The notes under the pieces: model-generated
Seen by the model: only the letters and a program-made list of their open reading frames with translations
Databases searched by the model: none
Told to the model about the DNA's origin: nothing
Shown: positions 1 to 8,787 of the stretch, piece by piece
How positions within the stretch are numbered: position 1 is the first letter of the stretch
How the letters are laid out: each line of letters begins with the position of its first letter
NCBI GenBank assembly: GCA_964604565.1
Contig: CAZRZN010000099.1
Span: forward strand, 1-13,948
Direction of reading: 5' to 3'
Source of the DNA: CAZRZN01 sp964604565
GTDB taxonomy: Bacteria > Pseudomonadota > Alphaproteobacteria > Rhodobacterales > Rhodobacteraceae
Length of the DNA stretch: 13,948 nt
Made by a program: the position numbers and the translations under genes

Positions 1-1674
1 CACCGGCATGGCGCCGTGATCCTCCAGCCGCAGATGGCAGGCGCGCAGGATCCGCGCGGTGAAATCCGCCCTTTCCACGTAGCGGCCCAGCCAGAAGAGG
101 TTGTCCGCCGCACGCGAGGGCAATCGCCCCGGCATCCGCCGGATAAAGGGGCCTTCGGTCCGCCCGGCCAGACTGCCCGCGTCGACGGGCGTGTCGCTGA
201 CCACCCAGACATCCGCCACCGATCCGCCGTCCTGCATGGCCAGCGCGGTCGGGTCCTCTGTCCGGCCGATCCGCGCATAGCCGCCCGGCATCACGGTCCA
301 GCCATCTTCCGTGCGCAGCGCAAAGACACGCACGACCATCGGCCGCGGCACCAGCCGCCCCTCGATCATCGCGGGGGTGGTGGACAGCGTCACCGCCTCC
401 TGCCCCACAAGCGCGCCGCCGCTTTGCTCCAGCCAGTCGCGCACGGGACCCCGGGCGGCATCCCGGAATCGCCCGCCAAGCGCGGTGGAACTGTCGATGT
501 CAAAAGGCAGATCGGTCGAGAGCGCCGGGCCGATCATCATGCGTTCCAGATTCTCGCTGACATATCGGCGCTCTGAGTCCTGCCCGCACCACCATGTGGC
601 GATGTTGGGCAGTTTCAGCCGTTCCCCCATCAACGCTTGCGATATGCGGGGCAGAAATGCCATCAGCGCGCGCGCCTCCAGCACGCCGGAGCCGAGGCAA
701 TTCAGCATGGTGACCGCACCCGATCTCAGGGTGCCCACCATGCCCGGCGTGCCGATGGCCGATGTCTCATCCAGTTCCAACGGATCGGCAAACCTTGAAT
801 CGAGCCTCCGCCAGAGCACGCTGACCGGTTCCAGCCCGCCGATGGTTCGAACCATCAGGGTGCCGTCCACCGCGACCAGATCCTCTGCCTCCAGCAGGAG
901 AAATCCGAGATACCGTGCGATATACGCATGTTCGAAATAGGTGTCCGTGTGCTGCCCCGGGGTCAGAATGGCGACCTGCCCCTGCTCGGGACCGCGCAAA
1001 TGGGTCAACTGGTCGCGAAAGGCCCGGAAAAACCCCGCCAGCCTGTGGACATTGGCATCGGGATAGAGGTCGTTGAACACCCGCAGCGTCGCCATGCGGT
1101 TTTCCAGCGCAAAACCGGACCCGGACGGCGCCTGTGTCCGATCCCCCAGCACCAGCCAGCTGCCATCGGGAGAGCGGCCCACCTCGAACGCCAGCGCGTG
1201 CAGGAAATGGCCGGAGCGGGGCTTTACCCCGACCAGCGGACGCAGCCATTCACGGTTTCCGGCAATCAACTGCGGCGGCAGCAACCCGCTCTTGACCAGT
1301 TCGGCGGGACCGTAAAGGTCGGCCATCGTGCGCTCCAGCAACTCGGCGCGCTGCTCGATGCCCGTGGCCAGATCCTGCCATTCGTCCTGACCGATGATGA
1401 CCGGGATATGGCTCAGCGGCCAGTCCCGCACGGTGGAGTCCTCGCCGGTGTATTGGCGGTAATAGACGCCCGCGTCCTGCAGGTAGAGATCGCCGCGCGC
1501 AAAATCCTGCGCGATCTGCTCGGGACCGCGTTCCGAAAGATGGTCGATCATGGACTGCCAGACCGGCCGCAGGCTGCCGTCGGGGCGCAAAAGCTCGTCC
1601 GCCACGCCCGCCGGCGGCACGTAATGCTCCAGCGGCGCTTGGCGGCCCCGCCTTGACGGATCGGGTTTTTCCAT
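1..1674 (-). CDS. Circularly permuted ATP-grasp / alpha-E domain fusion protein (partial, C-terminus off the left edge)
   Basis: The frame stays open from ATG (1674-1672) to the window edge, giving 558 residues without a stop. Residues about 15-500 match the circularly permuted ATP-grasp family (DUF404/DUF407). Visible family motifs are LYGPAELVKSGLLPP (120-134), DRTQAPSGSGFALENR (178-193) and, later, a GGYARIG segment followed by DGGSVADVWVVSD. From about residue 518 the text LPSRAADNLFWLGRYVERAD is the start of an alpha-E (DUF403) domain, so the two domains are fused here. Family members are predicted amide/peptide-bond ligases using ATP; the substrate is unknown. The start lies two bases after the stop of the transglutaminase gene upstream, so translation is probably coupled. 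No signal peptide is seen, so it should be cytoplasmic. Family assignment is firm; reaction and substrate are inference. Confidence 0.9.
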   Translation of the reverse strand, partial: MEKPDPSRRGRQAPLEHYVPPAGVADELLRPDGSLRPVWQSMIDHLSERGPEQIAQDFARGDLYLQDAGVYYRQYTGEDSTVRDWPLSHIPVIIGQDEWQDLATGIEQRAELLERTMADLYGPAELVKSGLLPPQLIAGNREWLRPLVGVKPRSGHFLHALAFEVGRSPDGSWLVLGDRTQAPSGSGFALENRMATLRVFNDLYPDANVHRLAGFFRAFRDQLTHLRGPEQGQVAILTPGQHTDTYFEHAYIARYLGFLLLEAEDLVAVDGTLMVRTIGGLEPVSVLWRRLDSRFADPLELDETSAIGTPGMVGTLRSGAVTMLNCLGSGVLEARALMAFLPRISQALMGERLKLPNIATWWCGQDSERRYVSENLERMMIGPALSTDLPFDIDSSTALGGRFRDAARGPVRDWLEQSGGALVGQEAVTLSTTPAMIEGRLVPRPMVVRVFALRTEDGWTVMPGGYARIGRTEDPTALAMQDGGSVADVWVVSDTPVDAGSLAGRTEGPFIRRMPGRLPSRAADNLFWLGRYVERADFTARILRACHLRLEDHGAMPV

Positions 1675-1676
1675 CC

Positions 1677-4600
1677 TCAGACCCAGGGCGCGCGGCGCAG
1701 ATCCAGCGTCATCGGAAACTCCGGGTGCGGCGTTTCGGGCGCGGGCCAATAGGTGCCCGGGGTGTGCCCCAGACTTTCAAAGCGTGCCAGTCGCCGGGCA
1801 TCCGCCTCATTGGTGTTGACCGGAAAGGTGTCATAGCTGCGCCCTCCGGGATGGGCGACGTGATAGGTGCAGCCCCCCAGCGCATGACCCGACCATGTGT
1901 CGAAGATGTCGAAGACCAGCGGCGCATCCACCGGCAGCACCGGATGCAGCGACTCCGCCGGTTGCCAGGCCTTGAACCGCACGCCGCCGACGCGCCGGCC
2001 GCTCCCCATGTCGGTCAGCGGCACCCTGCGCTGATTGCAGCACAGGATATAGCGCGCGGGATCCGCGGCTGTCAGTTGCACCTGCATCCGCTCCACTGAA
2101 CTGTCGGTATAGCGCACGGTGCCGCCGATCGCGCCCCGTTCCCCCATGACGTGCCACGGCTCCAGCGCCTGCCGCACTTCCAGCTTTACCCCGTCTTTCT
2201 CGATCTCCCCGGCAAAGGGAAAGCGGAATTCGCGTTGCGCCTCATACCATTCGGAGCGGAGGTCGAACCCGTGTTCGCGCAGATCCCCCAGCACCTCCAG
2301 GAAATCCTGCCAGACGAATTCCGGCAGCATGAACCGGTCATGCAGCGTTGTGCCCCAGCGCACCGGCTTGCCCTTGACCGGGGACTTCCACAACCGCACC
2401 AGAAGCGCGCGGATCAGCACCTGCTGCGCAAGGCTCATGCGCGGGTCGGGCGGCATCTCGAACCCGCGGAATTCCACCAGACCCAGACGGCCGGTCGGGC
2501 CGTCGGGGGAATAGAGCTTGTCGATGCAGATCTCGGCCCGGTGGGTGTTGCCGGTCACGTCGATCAGGATGTTGCGCAGCAACCGGTCCACCAGCCATGG
2601 CTGCGGGGCCGGCCCCTCACCCGGGTCGGGGATCTGCGACATCGCGATTTCCAACTCATAGAGCGTGTCGTGCCGCGCCTCGTCTATGCGCGGGGCCTGG
2701 CTGGTCGGGCCGATGAACAGCCCCGAAAACAGGTAGGACAGCGACGGGTGGCGCTGCATGTAAAGCACGAGCGAGCGCAGCAGGTCCGGCCGCCGCAGGA
2801 ACGGGGAATCCATCGGGGTCGCGCCGCCCACAACCACATGGTTGCCGCCGCCGGTGCCCGTGTGTTTGCCGTCGATCATGAACTTGTCGGCGCCAAGGCG
2901 GCACTGGCGGGCCTCCTCATAGACGGCGCTGGTGATGTCGACGCAGTCCCCCCAGCTTTGGGCGGGGTGGACGTTGACCTCGATCACGCCGGGATCGGGC
3001 GCCACGCGGATCACGTTCAGACGCGGGTCGTTGGGTGGCGTGTAGCCTTCGATGTGCAGGGGCAGCCCCAGCGCCTCTGCGGTGGCCTCCGCGGTTGAGA
3101 TCAATTCGAGGTAATCCTCCAGCATCTCAACGGGCGGCATGAAAAGACACAGTTTTCCGTCCCGCGGCTCCACCGCGATGGCGGTCCGCACGGCGCCGGT
3201 TTCGGGACCGACAGATTGCCCCCGGACGTCCTGTGCGGGTTCCTCTGCCGGCATGTCGGCGGGGGATTTGGATACGGGCTGCGCGCGGCCCGGGGTCGTT
3301 TGCGGCAGCGTATCCCGTTCCTCCCGGGCGATCCGGGCCAGTTCCTCGTAGACCGCCTGACGTTGCGCATCCATGGCGTGATAATCCGGCAAATCCGTCA
3401 CCGGGACAGTCGGATCGGCGGGATAGACATAGGGATAGGCCGTTTCCGGAATATGCGGCAAGGCGCCCAGCGGCAGGCGAAAGCCCACAGGGCTGTCGCC
3501 CGGGATCAGATAAAGATGCCCGCGTCGCGTCTGCCAACGCTCCGACCGCCAGCCCCGGCCCGCAGCGCGCGACTGCCACCGCTGGATCGGCAGGATGAAT
3601 CCCGCGGGCTGATCCAGGCCGCGGGCAAAGACCCGTGCGATGCGGGCCCGGGTTTCCGGATCCTTCAGGCGGGAATCCTCTGGCGTTACGTTTTCCGGCA
3701 AGTCCGCTTCCTTCAGGATCCAGACTGCCGGATCCTCGAAGGCGGGCACGACATGGCCGGTGTCGATCTCCAGCGCCTTGGCAAAGCCCGTCATGAACCG
3801 CTCGGCGTCGCGGGACGAGGCCCCTTCCCGGGTTTCCAGCGCCACCAGATCGGGGTCGCGCCAGATCGGCGTTTCATCACGGCGCCAATACAGCGAATAG
3901 GTCCAGCGCGGCAGCGTTTCGCCCGGATACCATTTGCCTTGTCCATAGTGCAGCAGGCCACCCGGGGCAAAGCGTTCGCGCAGCCGCCGGATCAGCGTAT
4001 CGGCCAGCGCGCGCTTTTGCGGCCCGACCGCAGCGGTATTCCATTCCGGGCTTTCGAAATCGTCGATCGAGACGAAGGTCGGCTCACCGCCCATGGTCAG
4101 CCGCATGTCCTGTTCGGCGATCTCCGCGTCCACCTTGCGTCCAAGCGCATCCAGCGCCTCCCAGGCATCTTGGGAAAAGGGTTTGGTGATGCGCGGGTGT
4201 TCCGCCATGCGGTTGACTTCCATCGCAAAATCGAAGTCGATCTTGGTGTCCTCGTCACCCGAATACCCGCCCACGATCGGGGCCGCGTTGCTGTAATGCG
4301 GGGTTGCGGCGAGGGGGATGTGACTTTCGCCTGTCAGCAATCCGCTTGTGGGATCAAGGCCGACCCATCCTGCGCCGGGCAAATAGACTTCGGCCCAGGC
4401 GTGCAGGTCGGTAAAATCGTGATCGGTCCCGGATGGGCCGTCCAGCGCCGCAAGGTCGGGCTTCAGCTGGATCAGATAGCCAGAGACAAAGCGCGCGGCG
4501 AACCCGAGATGGCGCAGGATGTGGATCAGCAGCCAGCTGCTGTCCCGGCAGGAGCCGGAGGCCTTTTCAAGCGTCAGTTCGGGCGCCTGCACGCCGGGTT

Positions 4601-5087
4601 CCATGCGGATCAGGTATTCGGTTTCCTGTTGCAGGCGGCGGTTGAGATCCACCAGCATGTCGATTGTGGTCTGTTTCTTGCGCGGAACGCTGTCGACCCA
4701 GGCCTTCAACAGGGGGGTGAGCGGCAGGGTCTTACGGTAGACCGCCAGATCCTCTGTGATCTCCGCGGGGTATTCAAAGGGCCATTTCTGAGCGCTGTCG
4801 TCGACGAAAAAGTCGAACGGGTTGTAGACCGTCATGTCGGCGACCAGATCGACCTCCACGCGGAATTCCCGGACCGGCTCGGCAAAGACGAAGCGCGCCA
4901 TCCAGTTGCCATAGATGTCCTGCTGGTGGTTCACGAAATGTCCGCCGGGGCTGACTTTCAGCGAATGGCTGATGACCCGCGTCCGGCTGTGCGGCGCGGG
5001 TCGCAGCCGCACGATCTGCGGAGACAGCGTGACCGGTCGATCGTATTTGTAATGTGTAAGGTGCCGGATGCTCGCCGTGATTGCCAT
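1677..5087 (-). CDS. Transglutaminase-like / DUF2126 protein, 1136 aa
   Basis: Start at 5087 (MAITASIRHLTHY) is chosen over the longer frame from 5174. It has a GGGGAC Shine-Dalgarno about 7 bases upstream, and the extra 29 residues run through a hairpin and look non-coding. Residues 1-100 are the bacterial transglutaminase N-terminal region. Residues 110-255 are a transglutaminase core with the catalytic triad visible as Cys180 (SGSCRDSS), His229 (DLHAWAEVY) and Asp245 (GLDPTSG). From about residue 325 to the end is a DUF2126 domain, with MGGEPTFVS (332-340) and HTGTGGGNH (742-750). A charged, proline-rich linker covers about 595-640. The family is cytoplasmic and commonly found beside ATP-grasp and alpha-E genes, as here. 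A papain-like peptidase or amide-transfer role is plausible; no substrate is established. Promoter and regulation are not evident. Confidence 0.92.
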   Translation of the reverse strand: MAITASIRHLTHYKYDRPVTLSPQIVRLRPAPHSRTRVISHSLKVSPGGHFVNHQQDIYGNWMARFVFAEPVREFRVEVDLVADMTVYNPFDFFVDDSAQKWPFEYPAEITEDLAVYRKTLPLTPLLKAWVDSVPRKKQTTIDMLVDLNRRLQQETEYLIRMEPGVQAPELTLEKASGSCRDSSWLLIHILRHLGFAARFVSGYLIQLKPDLAALDGPSGTDHDFTDLHAWAEVYLPGAGWVGLDPTSGLLTGESHIPLAATPHYSNAAPIVGGYSGDEDTKIDFDFAMEVNRMAEHPRITKPFSQDAWEALDALGRKVDAEIAEQDMRLTMGGEPTFVSIDDFESPEWNTAAVGPQKRALADTLIRRLRERFAPGGLLHYGQGKWYPGETLPRWTYSLYWRRDETPIWRDPDLVALETREGASSRDAERFMTGFAKALEIDTGHVVPAFEDPAVWILKEADLPENVTPEDSRLKDPETRARIARVFARGLDQPAGFILPIQRWQSRAAGRGWRSERWQTRRGHLYLIPGDSPVGFRLPLGALPHIPETAYPYVYPADPTVPVTDLPDYHAMDAQRQAVYEELARIAREERDTLPQTTPGRAQPVSKSPADMPAEEPAQDVRGQSVGPETGAVRTAIAVEPRDGKLCLFMPPVEMLEDYLELISTAEATAEALGLPLHIEGYTPPNDPRLNVIRVAPDPGVIEVNVHPAQSWGDCVDITSAVYEEARQCRLGADKFMIDGKHTGTGGGNHVVVGGATPMDSPFLRRPDLLRSLVLYMQRHPSLSYLFSGLFIGPTSQAPRIDEARHDTLYELEIAMSQIPDPGEGPAPQPWLVDRLLRNILIDVTGNTHRAEICIDKLYSPDGPTGRLGLVEFRGFEMPPDPRMSLAQQVLIRALLVRLWKSPVKGKPVRWGTTLHDRFMLPEFVWQDFLEVLGDLREHGFDLRSEWYEAQREFRFPFAGEIEKDGVKLEVRQALEPWHVMGERGAIGGTVRYTDSSVERMQVQLTAADPARYILCCNQRRVPLTDMGSGRRVGGVRFKAWQPAESLHPVLPVDAPLVFDIFDTWSGHALGGCTYHVAHPGGRSYDTFPVNTNEADARRLARFESLGHTPGTYWPAPETPHPEFPMTLDLRRAPWV

Positions 5088-5132
5088 GTTGTCCCCATGT
5101 GCCGCGCGTGTCTGCCCGTCACAGAAGCGCCA

Positions 5133-5159
5133 GCGCCGCGGGATGTAAACCCGCGGCGC
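5133..5159 (-). repeat. Perfect 10-bp GC hairpin in the leader of the transglutaminase gene
   Basis: Arms 5133-5142 and 5150-5159 are exact reverse complements (GCGCCGCGGG and its mate), with a 7-base loop. It sits 46 bases upstream of the transglutaminase start and about 140 bases downstream of the chemoreceptor stop, on the same strand as both. There is no U-tract on the minus strand, so it is not a canonical intrinsic terminator. It could be a weak terminator, a processing stem or a leader structure. Confidence 0.55.
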
Positions 5160-5286
5160 CTGTCCTGCACTCATTCGGCCAGCGAATGCCGCCGCCGAGT
5201 GACAGATTTCAGCAAATTCTCCCGGTCGGCCCTTTCAGGCATCCGACGACTTGCAGGAACGGTGGGACAGCTCGGCCCCGGCGTCC

Positions 5287-5314
5287 GGCGGCCTGCGATA
5301 TCAGGCCGCCTTTT
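5287..5314. terminator. Hairpin overlapping the chemoreceptor stop codon
   Basis: Arms 5287-5295 and 5302-5310 form a perfect 9-bp stem (GGCGGCCTG and its mate) with a 6-base loop, and TTTT follows on the plus strand at 5311-5314. The right arm encodes the last residues and part of the stop of the chemoreceptor gene. On the minus strand, where the gene is read, there is a stem but no U-tract. It may end the chemoreceptor transcript. No plus-strand gene upstream would use the T-tract. Confidence 0.4.
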
Positions 5315-7052
5315 CCGTTGCCGCCTCGTGCCCCGGCGCGACCATCTCTGCCATCTGGTGTTCGGTCGTGAAATGCCCAACAAGACCGCTGAGTGCCGTC
5401 GCATCGTTGCGCATTACATGCGCCGCGGCGGTTGCCTCTTCGACCATCGCCGCATTCTGCTGCGTCACCCGATCGAGGTTCGAGATACCGACGTTGATCT
5501 CCTGAAGTCCGCGGGCCTGCTCGCCCGCGCTGTTGGCGATGCCGGACACCATGTTCGAGACGTCCGCAACCTTGACCAGCACCTCTTCGAGGGCACCGCC
5601 CGCCTCTTCGACGAGCTTGACCCCGCTGTGCACCTGCTCACCTGCACCGCTGATCAGATCCTTGATCTGTTGTGCGGCCGCCGCGCTGCGCTGGGCAAGA
5701 CCGCGCACCTCGGTCGCCACCACGGCAAAGCCTTTGCCGGATTCGCCGGCGCGCGCCGCCTCGACCCCGGCGTTCAGTGCCAGCAGATTGGTCTGGAAGG
5801 CGATGTCGTCGATCACATTCGTGATCTCGCTGATCTGGTCGGAGGATTTCTCGATCGCGCCCATTGCCTCGATCGCGGATTTCATCACCTCGCCATTGCG
5901 TTCCGCGATGTCCCGGGTGACACGCACCTGGTCATCCGCGCGTTGCGCGTTCTCCGCGGCCGCATTGACGCTGCCCAGCAGTTCCTCGAGGGCGGCAGCG
6001 GATTGCTCCAGGGTTGCGGCCTGGGTTTCCGTCCGGCGAGAGAGATCGTCCGAAGCCGACGCGATCTGGTTGGCATTGTCGAGCAGGTTGGTCGCGCTGC
6101 CCGACACCTCGTCGATGACCTGCCGCAACTGACCGACCGCCCGATTGTAATTGTCCCGCAGGGCGGCATATTCCGGCGGAAACTCCGCGCTGATTTCACG
6201 GTTGAGGACACCGTCCGCCAATCTGTCGAGGGCGGTCGCCAGATGCTTGACCATCTCGACCTGCACCTGCATGTCGCGGGTCCGCGCCTCTTCTGCCTGT
6301 CTGCCGTCGCGCAATGCCTCGACAAGGCTTTCCATCCGCGCACCGATCACACCGAATTCGTCACGGCGCCCCTGCATCCCGATCTCGCTGTCGTAATCCC
6401 CCTGAGCGATCAGATTGACCGCGTCGGTCACGGATTTCAGCGGCCGGCCCAGGCTCCGCTGCAACAACAGCAAGGTGGCGCCCATCATCACCGCAAAGGC
6501 GATCCCGGCGGTCAGAAAGATACGTCTTTTCTCGACCGCAACCGCCGCCATCGCGGACTCGGCGCTCCAGGCCATTGCAACCGCGCCGATGGCGGGCCCT
6601 TCGGCACCGGCAAACACGGGATCGGCGACCAGCAATCCCTCGTTGGCGTTTTCAGCGGCGCCGCTGGCAAGGGCAGCCGCTGCCAAGGCCGTGATCTGAT
6701 CCATCAACGCGGGATCTTCGCCGGTCGCGGCAAGCACCGTTCCCTCGGCGTCGATCACGATCATGGCGCGCCCGTTCCTGCCGGCCGCATCCAATCCCGA
6801 GGCGACCACCTCTTCGATCTTGGGGAGCGCATTGAATCGGATCGGTTTGACCAATGCCTCGGCCTTCAACTCGATTGTCTTGGCGGCCTGATCAACCACC
6901 CCTTTGACGGCCAGGCCATCTATCAATCGGATCGACTGCGCCGACAGGACGCCGGCCACCACGATCGTGGTGACCGCCATGATCCCGGCGCATCTGACAA
7001 AAACCGAATGCAAGCCCGCGCCCGAGCCCATCTTGCTGCCTTTTAGTTTCAT
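5301..7052 (-). CDS. Methyl-accepting chemotaxis protein, 583 aa, tandem HAMP
   Basis: The start at 7052 has AAGGAA eight bases upstream. Layout: transmembrane segment 1 about 18-38; periplasmic domain about 39-176 containing a PAS/Cache-like stretch (AMIVIDAEGTVLAATGE, 96-112); transmembrane segment 2 about 178-198; HAMP about 198-250; a second HAMP-like unit about 265-316 (LDRLADGVLNREISAEFPPEY); and a long coiled-coil signalling domain. The highly conserved hairpin tip is at about 410-450 (IDDIAFQTNLLALNAGVEAARAGESGKGFAVVATEVRGLA), which contacts CheA and CheW. Probable methylation helices lie near 345-360 and 530-545. The C-terminus (ATEKAA) carries no recognisable CheR/CheB-binding pentapeptide. 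It is an inner-membrane chemoreceptor. Its ligand is unknown; the secreted Cache-like protein encoded 44 bp upstream may be a partner. Family call is secure. Confidence 0.95.
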   Translation of the reverse strand: MKLKGSKMGSGAGLHSVFVRCAGIMAVTTIVVAGVLSAQSIRLIDGLAVKGVVDQAAKTIELKAEALVKPIRFNALPKIEEVVASGLDAAGRNGRAMIVIDAEGTVLAATGEDPALMDQITALAAAALASGAAENANEGLLVADPVFAGAEGPAIGAVAMAWSAESAMAAVAVEKRRIFLTAGIAFAVMMGATLLLLQRSLGRPLKSVTDAVNLIAQGDYDSEIGMQGRRDEFGVIGARMESLVEALRDGRQAEEARTRDMQVQVEMVKHLATALDRLADGVLNREISAEFPPEYAALRDNYNRAVGQLRQVIDEVSGSATNLLDNANQIASASDDLSRRTETQAATLEQSAAALEELLGSVNAAAENAQRADDQVRVTRDIAERNGEVMKSAIEAMGAIEKSSDQISEITNVIDDIAFQTNLLALNAGVEAARAGESGKGFAVVATEVRGLAQRSAAAAQQIKDLISGAGEQVHSGVKLVEEAGGALEEVLVKVADVSNMVSGIANSAGEQARGLQEINVGISNLDRVTQQNAAMVEEATAAAHVMRNDATALSGLVGHFTTEHQMAEMVAPGHEAATEKAA

Positions 7053-7096
7053 GCTCGAGGTTCCTTGCCTGTTGTCTTCGGTCTGGCGGCGCGCAA

Positions 7097-7666
7097 CTAG
7101 AGCAGCGTTTCCGCGTCAATGGCGACCGTCATCGCGCCAATCACCGCACCACTGGCGGGATCGCTGATCGTGACCGAGATCTGTGCCTGGTAGGCTTGGC
7201 TCGACTCGTCGAATTCGATCTCGCCGAAATGAATGGCGCCCGCCCCCTTGGGATAGGTTTCCTGAAACTTGGCCTCATCGCCCTGCCAGTAATCGGAGGT
7301 CGCGCCGGAGGCCGCGACATTCAGCCCCTGCGCGTCCATGATGAATACCTCGGTGATCATTCCGCCGCTGGCCTCCACCTGTTCGCGCAGAAAGTCCGAA
7401 GCCGCGTTCATCAGCACGCCGTCCACCAGATCGGATCCGGTGCCGACCTCTGCGCGCCACGCCTGGTCCAGGCTTTCGATCTGTGCGGCATCATATCCAG
7501 CCGTTTGTCCATTCTGGGCGGTGATGGCGTCGATGAGCACGGTATCCTGCGCCCAATTCATGATCTCCCCTTCGACATAGGCTTGCATTGCGGTATGCGG
7601 TTCGACTGCCATCGCCATGGGTGCAGCCATGACAAGGGCCGTGGAAAGCAGGAAAGCGCGGTTCAT
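7097..7666 (-). CDS. Secreted single-domain Cache (PDC-like) sensor protein, 189 aa
   Basis: The start at 7666 is preceded by GGAG eight bases away. Residues 1-20 (MNRAFLLSTALVMAAPMAMA) form a clear Sec signal peptide, and no later transmembrane segment is seen, so the mature protein should be free in the periplasm. The mature part has a helical N-terminal half followed by a Cache/PAS-like core: FIMDAQGLNVAASG, then DYWQGDEAKFQETYPKG, then a strand pair ending in ISDPASGAVIGAMTVAIDAETLL. DYWQGDE and ISDPASGAVIGAMTVAID resemble ligand-domain segments of histidine kinases and chemoreceptors, but no kinase, HAMP or signalling domain follows. It lies 44 bp upstream of the chemoreceptor and is probably co-transcribed with it. 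A periplasmic accessory sensor for that receptor is my inference. Ligand unknown. Confidence 0.75.
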   Translation of the reverse strand: MNRAFLLSTALVMAAPMAMAVEPHTAMQAYVEGEIMNWAQDTVLIDAITAQNGQTAGYDAAQIESLDQAWRAEVGTGSDLVDGVLMNAASDFLREQVEASGGMITEVFIMDAQGLNVAASGATSDYWQGDEAKFQETYPKGAGAIHFGEIEFDESSQAYQAQISVTISDPASGAVIGAMTVAIDAETLL

Positions 7667-7975
7667 AGATTATCTCCAAATATGACTTTAGGTGCGGACA
7701 CCTTAGGACCGGCGGATTTACACCCTCTTAATCACTGCTCAAATTGCATCTATTTTCCTGCTGACGGGCCTTTGCCACGGCCGGTCACGGACCCCGTGCA
7801 ACGGACGCCGTCAGCGCCGGAGGGTGGAAAACTCGCCGCTTGGCGTTCTTTCAGCGTCTTCGGAACCACCGGGCATCCATGATCCGGACGGTTGTCATGG
7901 CCGCGCGGGCAGACGAACCGGGCTTGACGCGGCCGCCTCACCCGGGAAACTGGCGAAAACTGGAGGGAGAGCGAC
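7667..7975. other. Divergent intergenic region between the Cache/chemoreceptor operon and tpiA
   Basis: This 309-base stretch holds no convincing gene; short frames across it are shadows. It must contain the promoters of both divergent units. On the minus strand, TTGAGC (7742-7737) and TAAATC (7720-7715) are 16 bases apart and are a weak sigma-70-like pair. Between them and the Cache gene is a small inverted repeat, AGGTG-CGGA-CACCT (7690-7703). On the plus strand TTGACG (7924-7929) has no matching -10. AAACTGG is repeated at 7947-7953 and 7957-7963, just before the tpiA ribosome-binding site. Confidence 0.5.
7690..7703. promoter_or_regulatory. Small inverted repeat upstream of the Cache/chemoreceptor operon
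   Basis: AGGTG and CACCT are perfect 5-bp arms around CGGA, lying 24-37 bases upstream of the Cache gene start and just downstream of the candidate -10. The position suits an operator, but arms this short occur by chance in GC-rich DNA. Confidence 0.25.
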
Positions 7976-8719
7976 ATGCGACGGAAACTGGCTGCGGGCA
8001 ACTGGAAGATGAACGGAACCCGCGCGACCCTTGTCGAACTGGCCGGCATGGCGGGGGCCGCAGAGGGCGCGGCAGAGGTTCTGATCTGCCCGCCCGCCAC
8101 CTTGCTGACCGAGGCGGCCGCGATCGGTGGCAGTGTCGCCCTTGGCGGTCAGGATTGTCATCCTGCGGACGCCGGAGCGCACACGGGCGACATATCGGCC
8201 GCGATGCTCAAGGATGCCGGCGCCTCATACGTCATCCTCGGGCATTCGGAGCGCCGCGCCGATCATGGCGAGACGGACGCGCAGGTGCGCGACAAGACCC
8301 GCGCCGCATGGGATGCGGGCCTGACCGCCGTTGTCTGTGTCGGCGAGACGCTGGAGGAACGCGAGGCAGCCAACACGCTGGAAATCATCGGGGGGCAACT
8401 GGCGGGTTCCATTCCCGACGGCGCGACGGCGCACCGACTGGTCATCGCCTATGAGCCGGTCTGGGCCATCGGCACCGGAAAGGTGCCCAACACCGACCAG
8501 ATCGGAGAGGTGCATGACACCATTCGCGCAAGCCTGGAGCGCCGCTTTGGCGCCGGTGTGGGCCGGTCGACCCGGATCCTGTACGGCGGATCCGTAAAAC
8601 CGGGCAACGCGGCGGAAATCTTCGGCGTGTCGAACGTCGATGGCGCGTTGGTTGGCGGCGCTTCTCTGAAGGCCGCGGATTTTGTCCCCATCATCGAGGC
8701 GCTCAACGCCATGTCCTGA
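7976..8719 (+). CDS. tpiA: Triosephosphate isomerase, 247 aa
   Basis: The enzyme interconverts dihydroxyacetone phosphate and glyceraldehyde 3-phosphate in cytoplasmic glycolysis and gluconeogenesis. All catalytic elements are present: Lys11 in AAGNWKMNG, His90 in ILGHSERR, Glu160 in AYEPVWAIGTGK with the phosphate-gripping loop 6 right after it, and the late phosphate-binding motifs LYGGSVKPGN (202-211) and DGALVGGASL (222-231). The length is normal for the family. The start at 7976 has GGAGGGAG about 8 bases upstream. It stands alone on the plus strand, divergent from the chemoreceptor operon and convergent with the TRAP transporter genes, and ends in an intrinsic terminator 69 bases on. 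No regulatory site is evident. Identification is certain. Confidence 0.98.
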   Translation: MRRKLAAGNWKMNGTRATLVELAGMAGAAEGAAEVLICPPATLLTEAAAIGGSVALGGQDCHPADAGAHTGDISAAMLKDAGASYVILGHSERRADHGETDAQVRDKTRAAWDAGLTAVVCVGETLEEREAANTLEIIGGQLAGSIPDGATAHRLVIAYEPVWAIGTGKVPNTDQIGEVHDTIRASLERRFGAGVGRSTRILYGGSVKPGNAAEIFGVSNVDGALVGGASLKAADFVPIIEALNAMS

Positions 8720-8787
8720 GGACACTCCCGGTTCCCCGGCCATGGGCAATGGACCCGCGCCCGCCTGACAGATGGACCAGAACGGCG

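Noticed and set aside
5088..5174. An N-terminal extension of the transglutaminase gene to an ATG at 5174
   Set aside because: The internal start at 5087 has a good ribosome-binding site and begins at the family's usual N-terminus; the extension crosses a perfect hairpin.
3216..7046. A 1276-residue plus-strand open frame
   Set aside because: It lies opposite the transglutaminase and chemoreceptor genes, which carry clear domain motifs. Its translation has no recognisable domain and the compositional bias of an antisense frame in GC-rich DNA.
7947..7991. AAACTGG repeated three times around the tpiA start
   Set aside because: The repeat is short and the third copy is coding; nothing suggests more than chance or a small local duplication.
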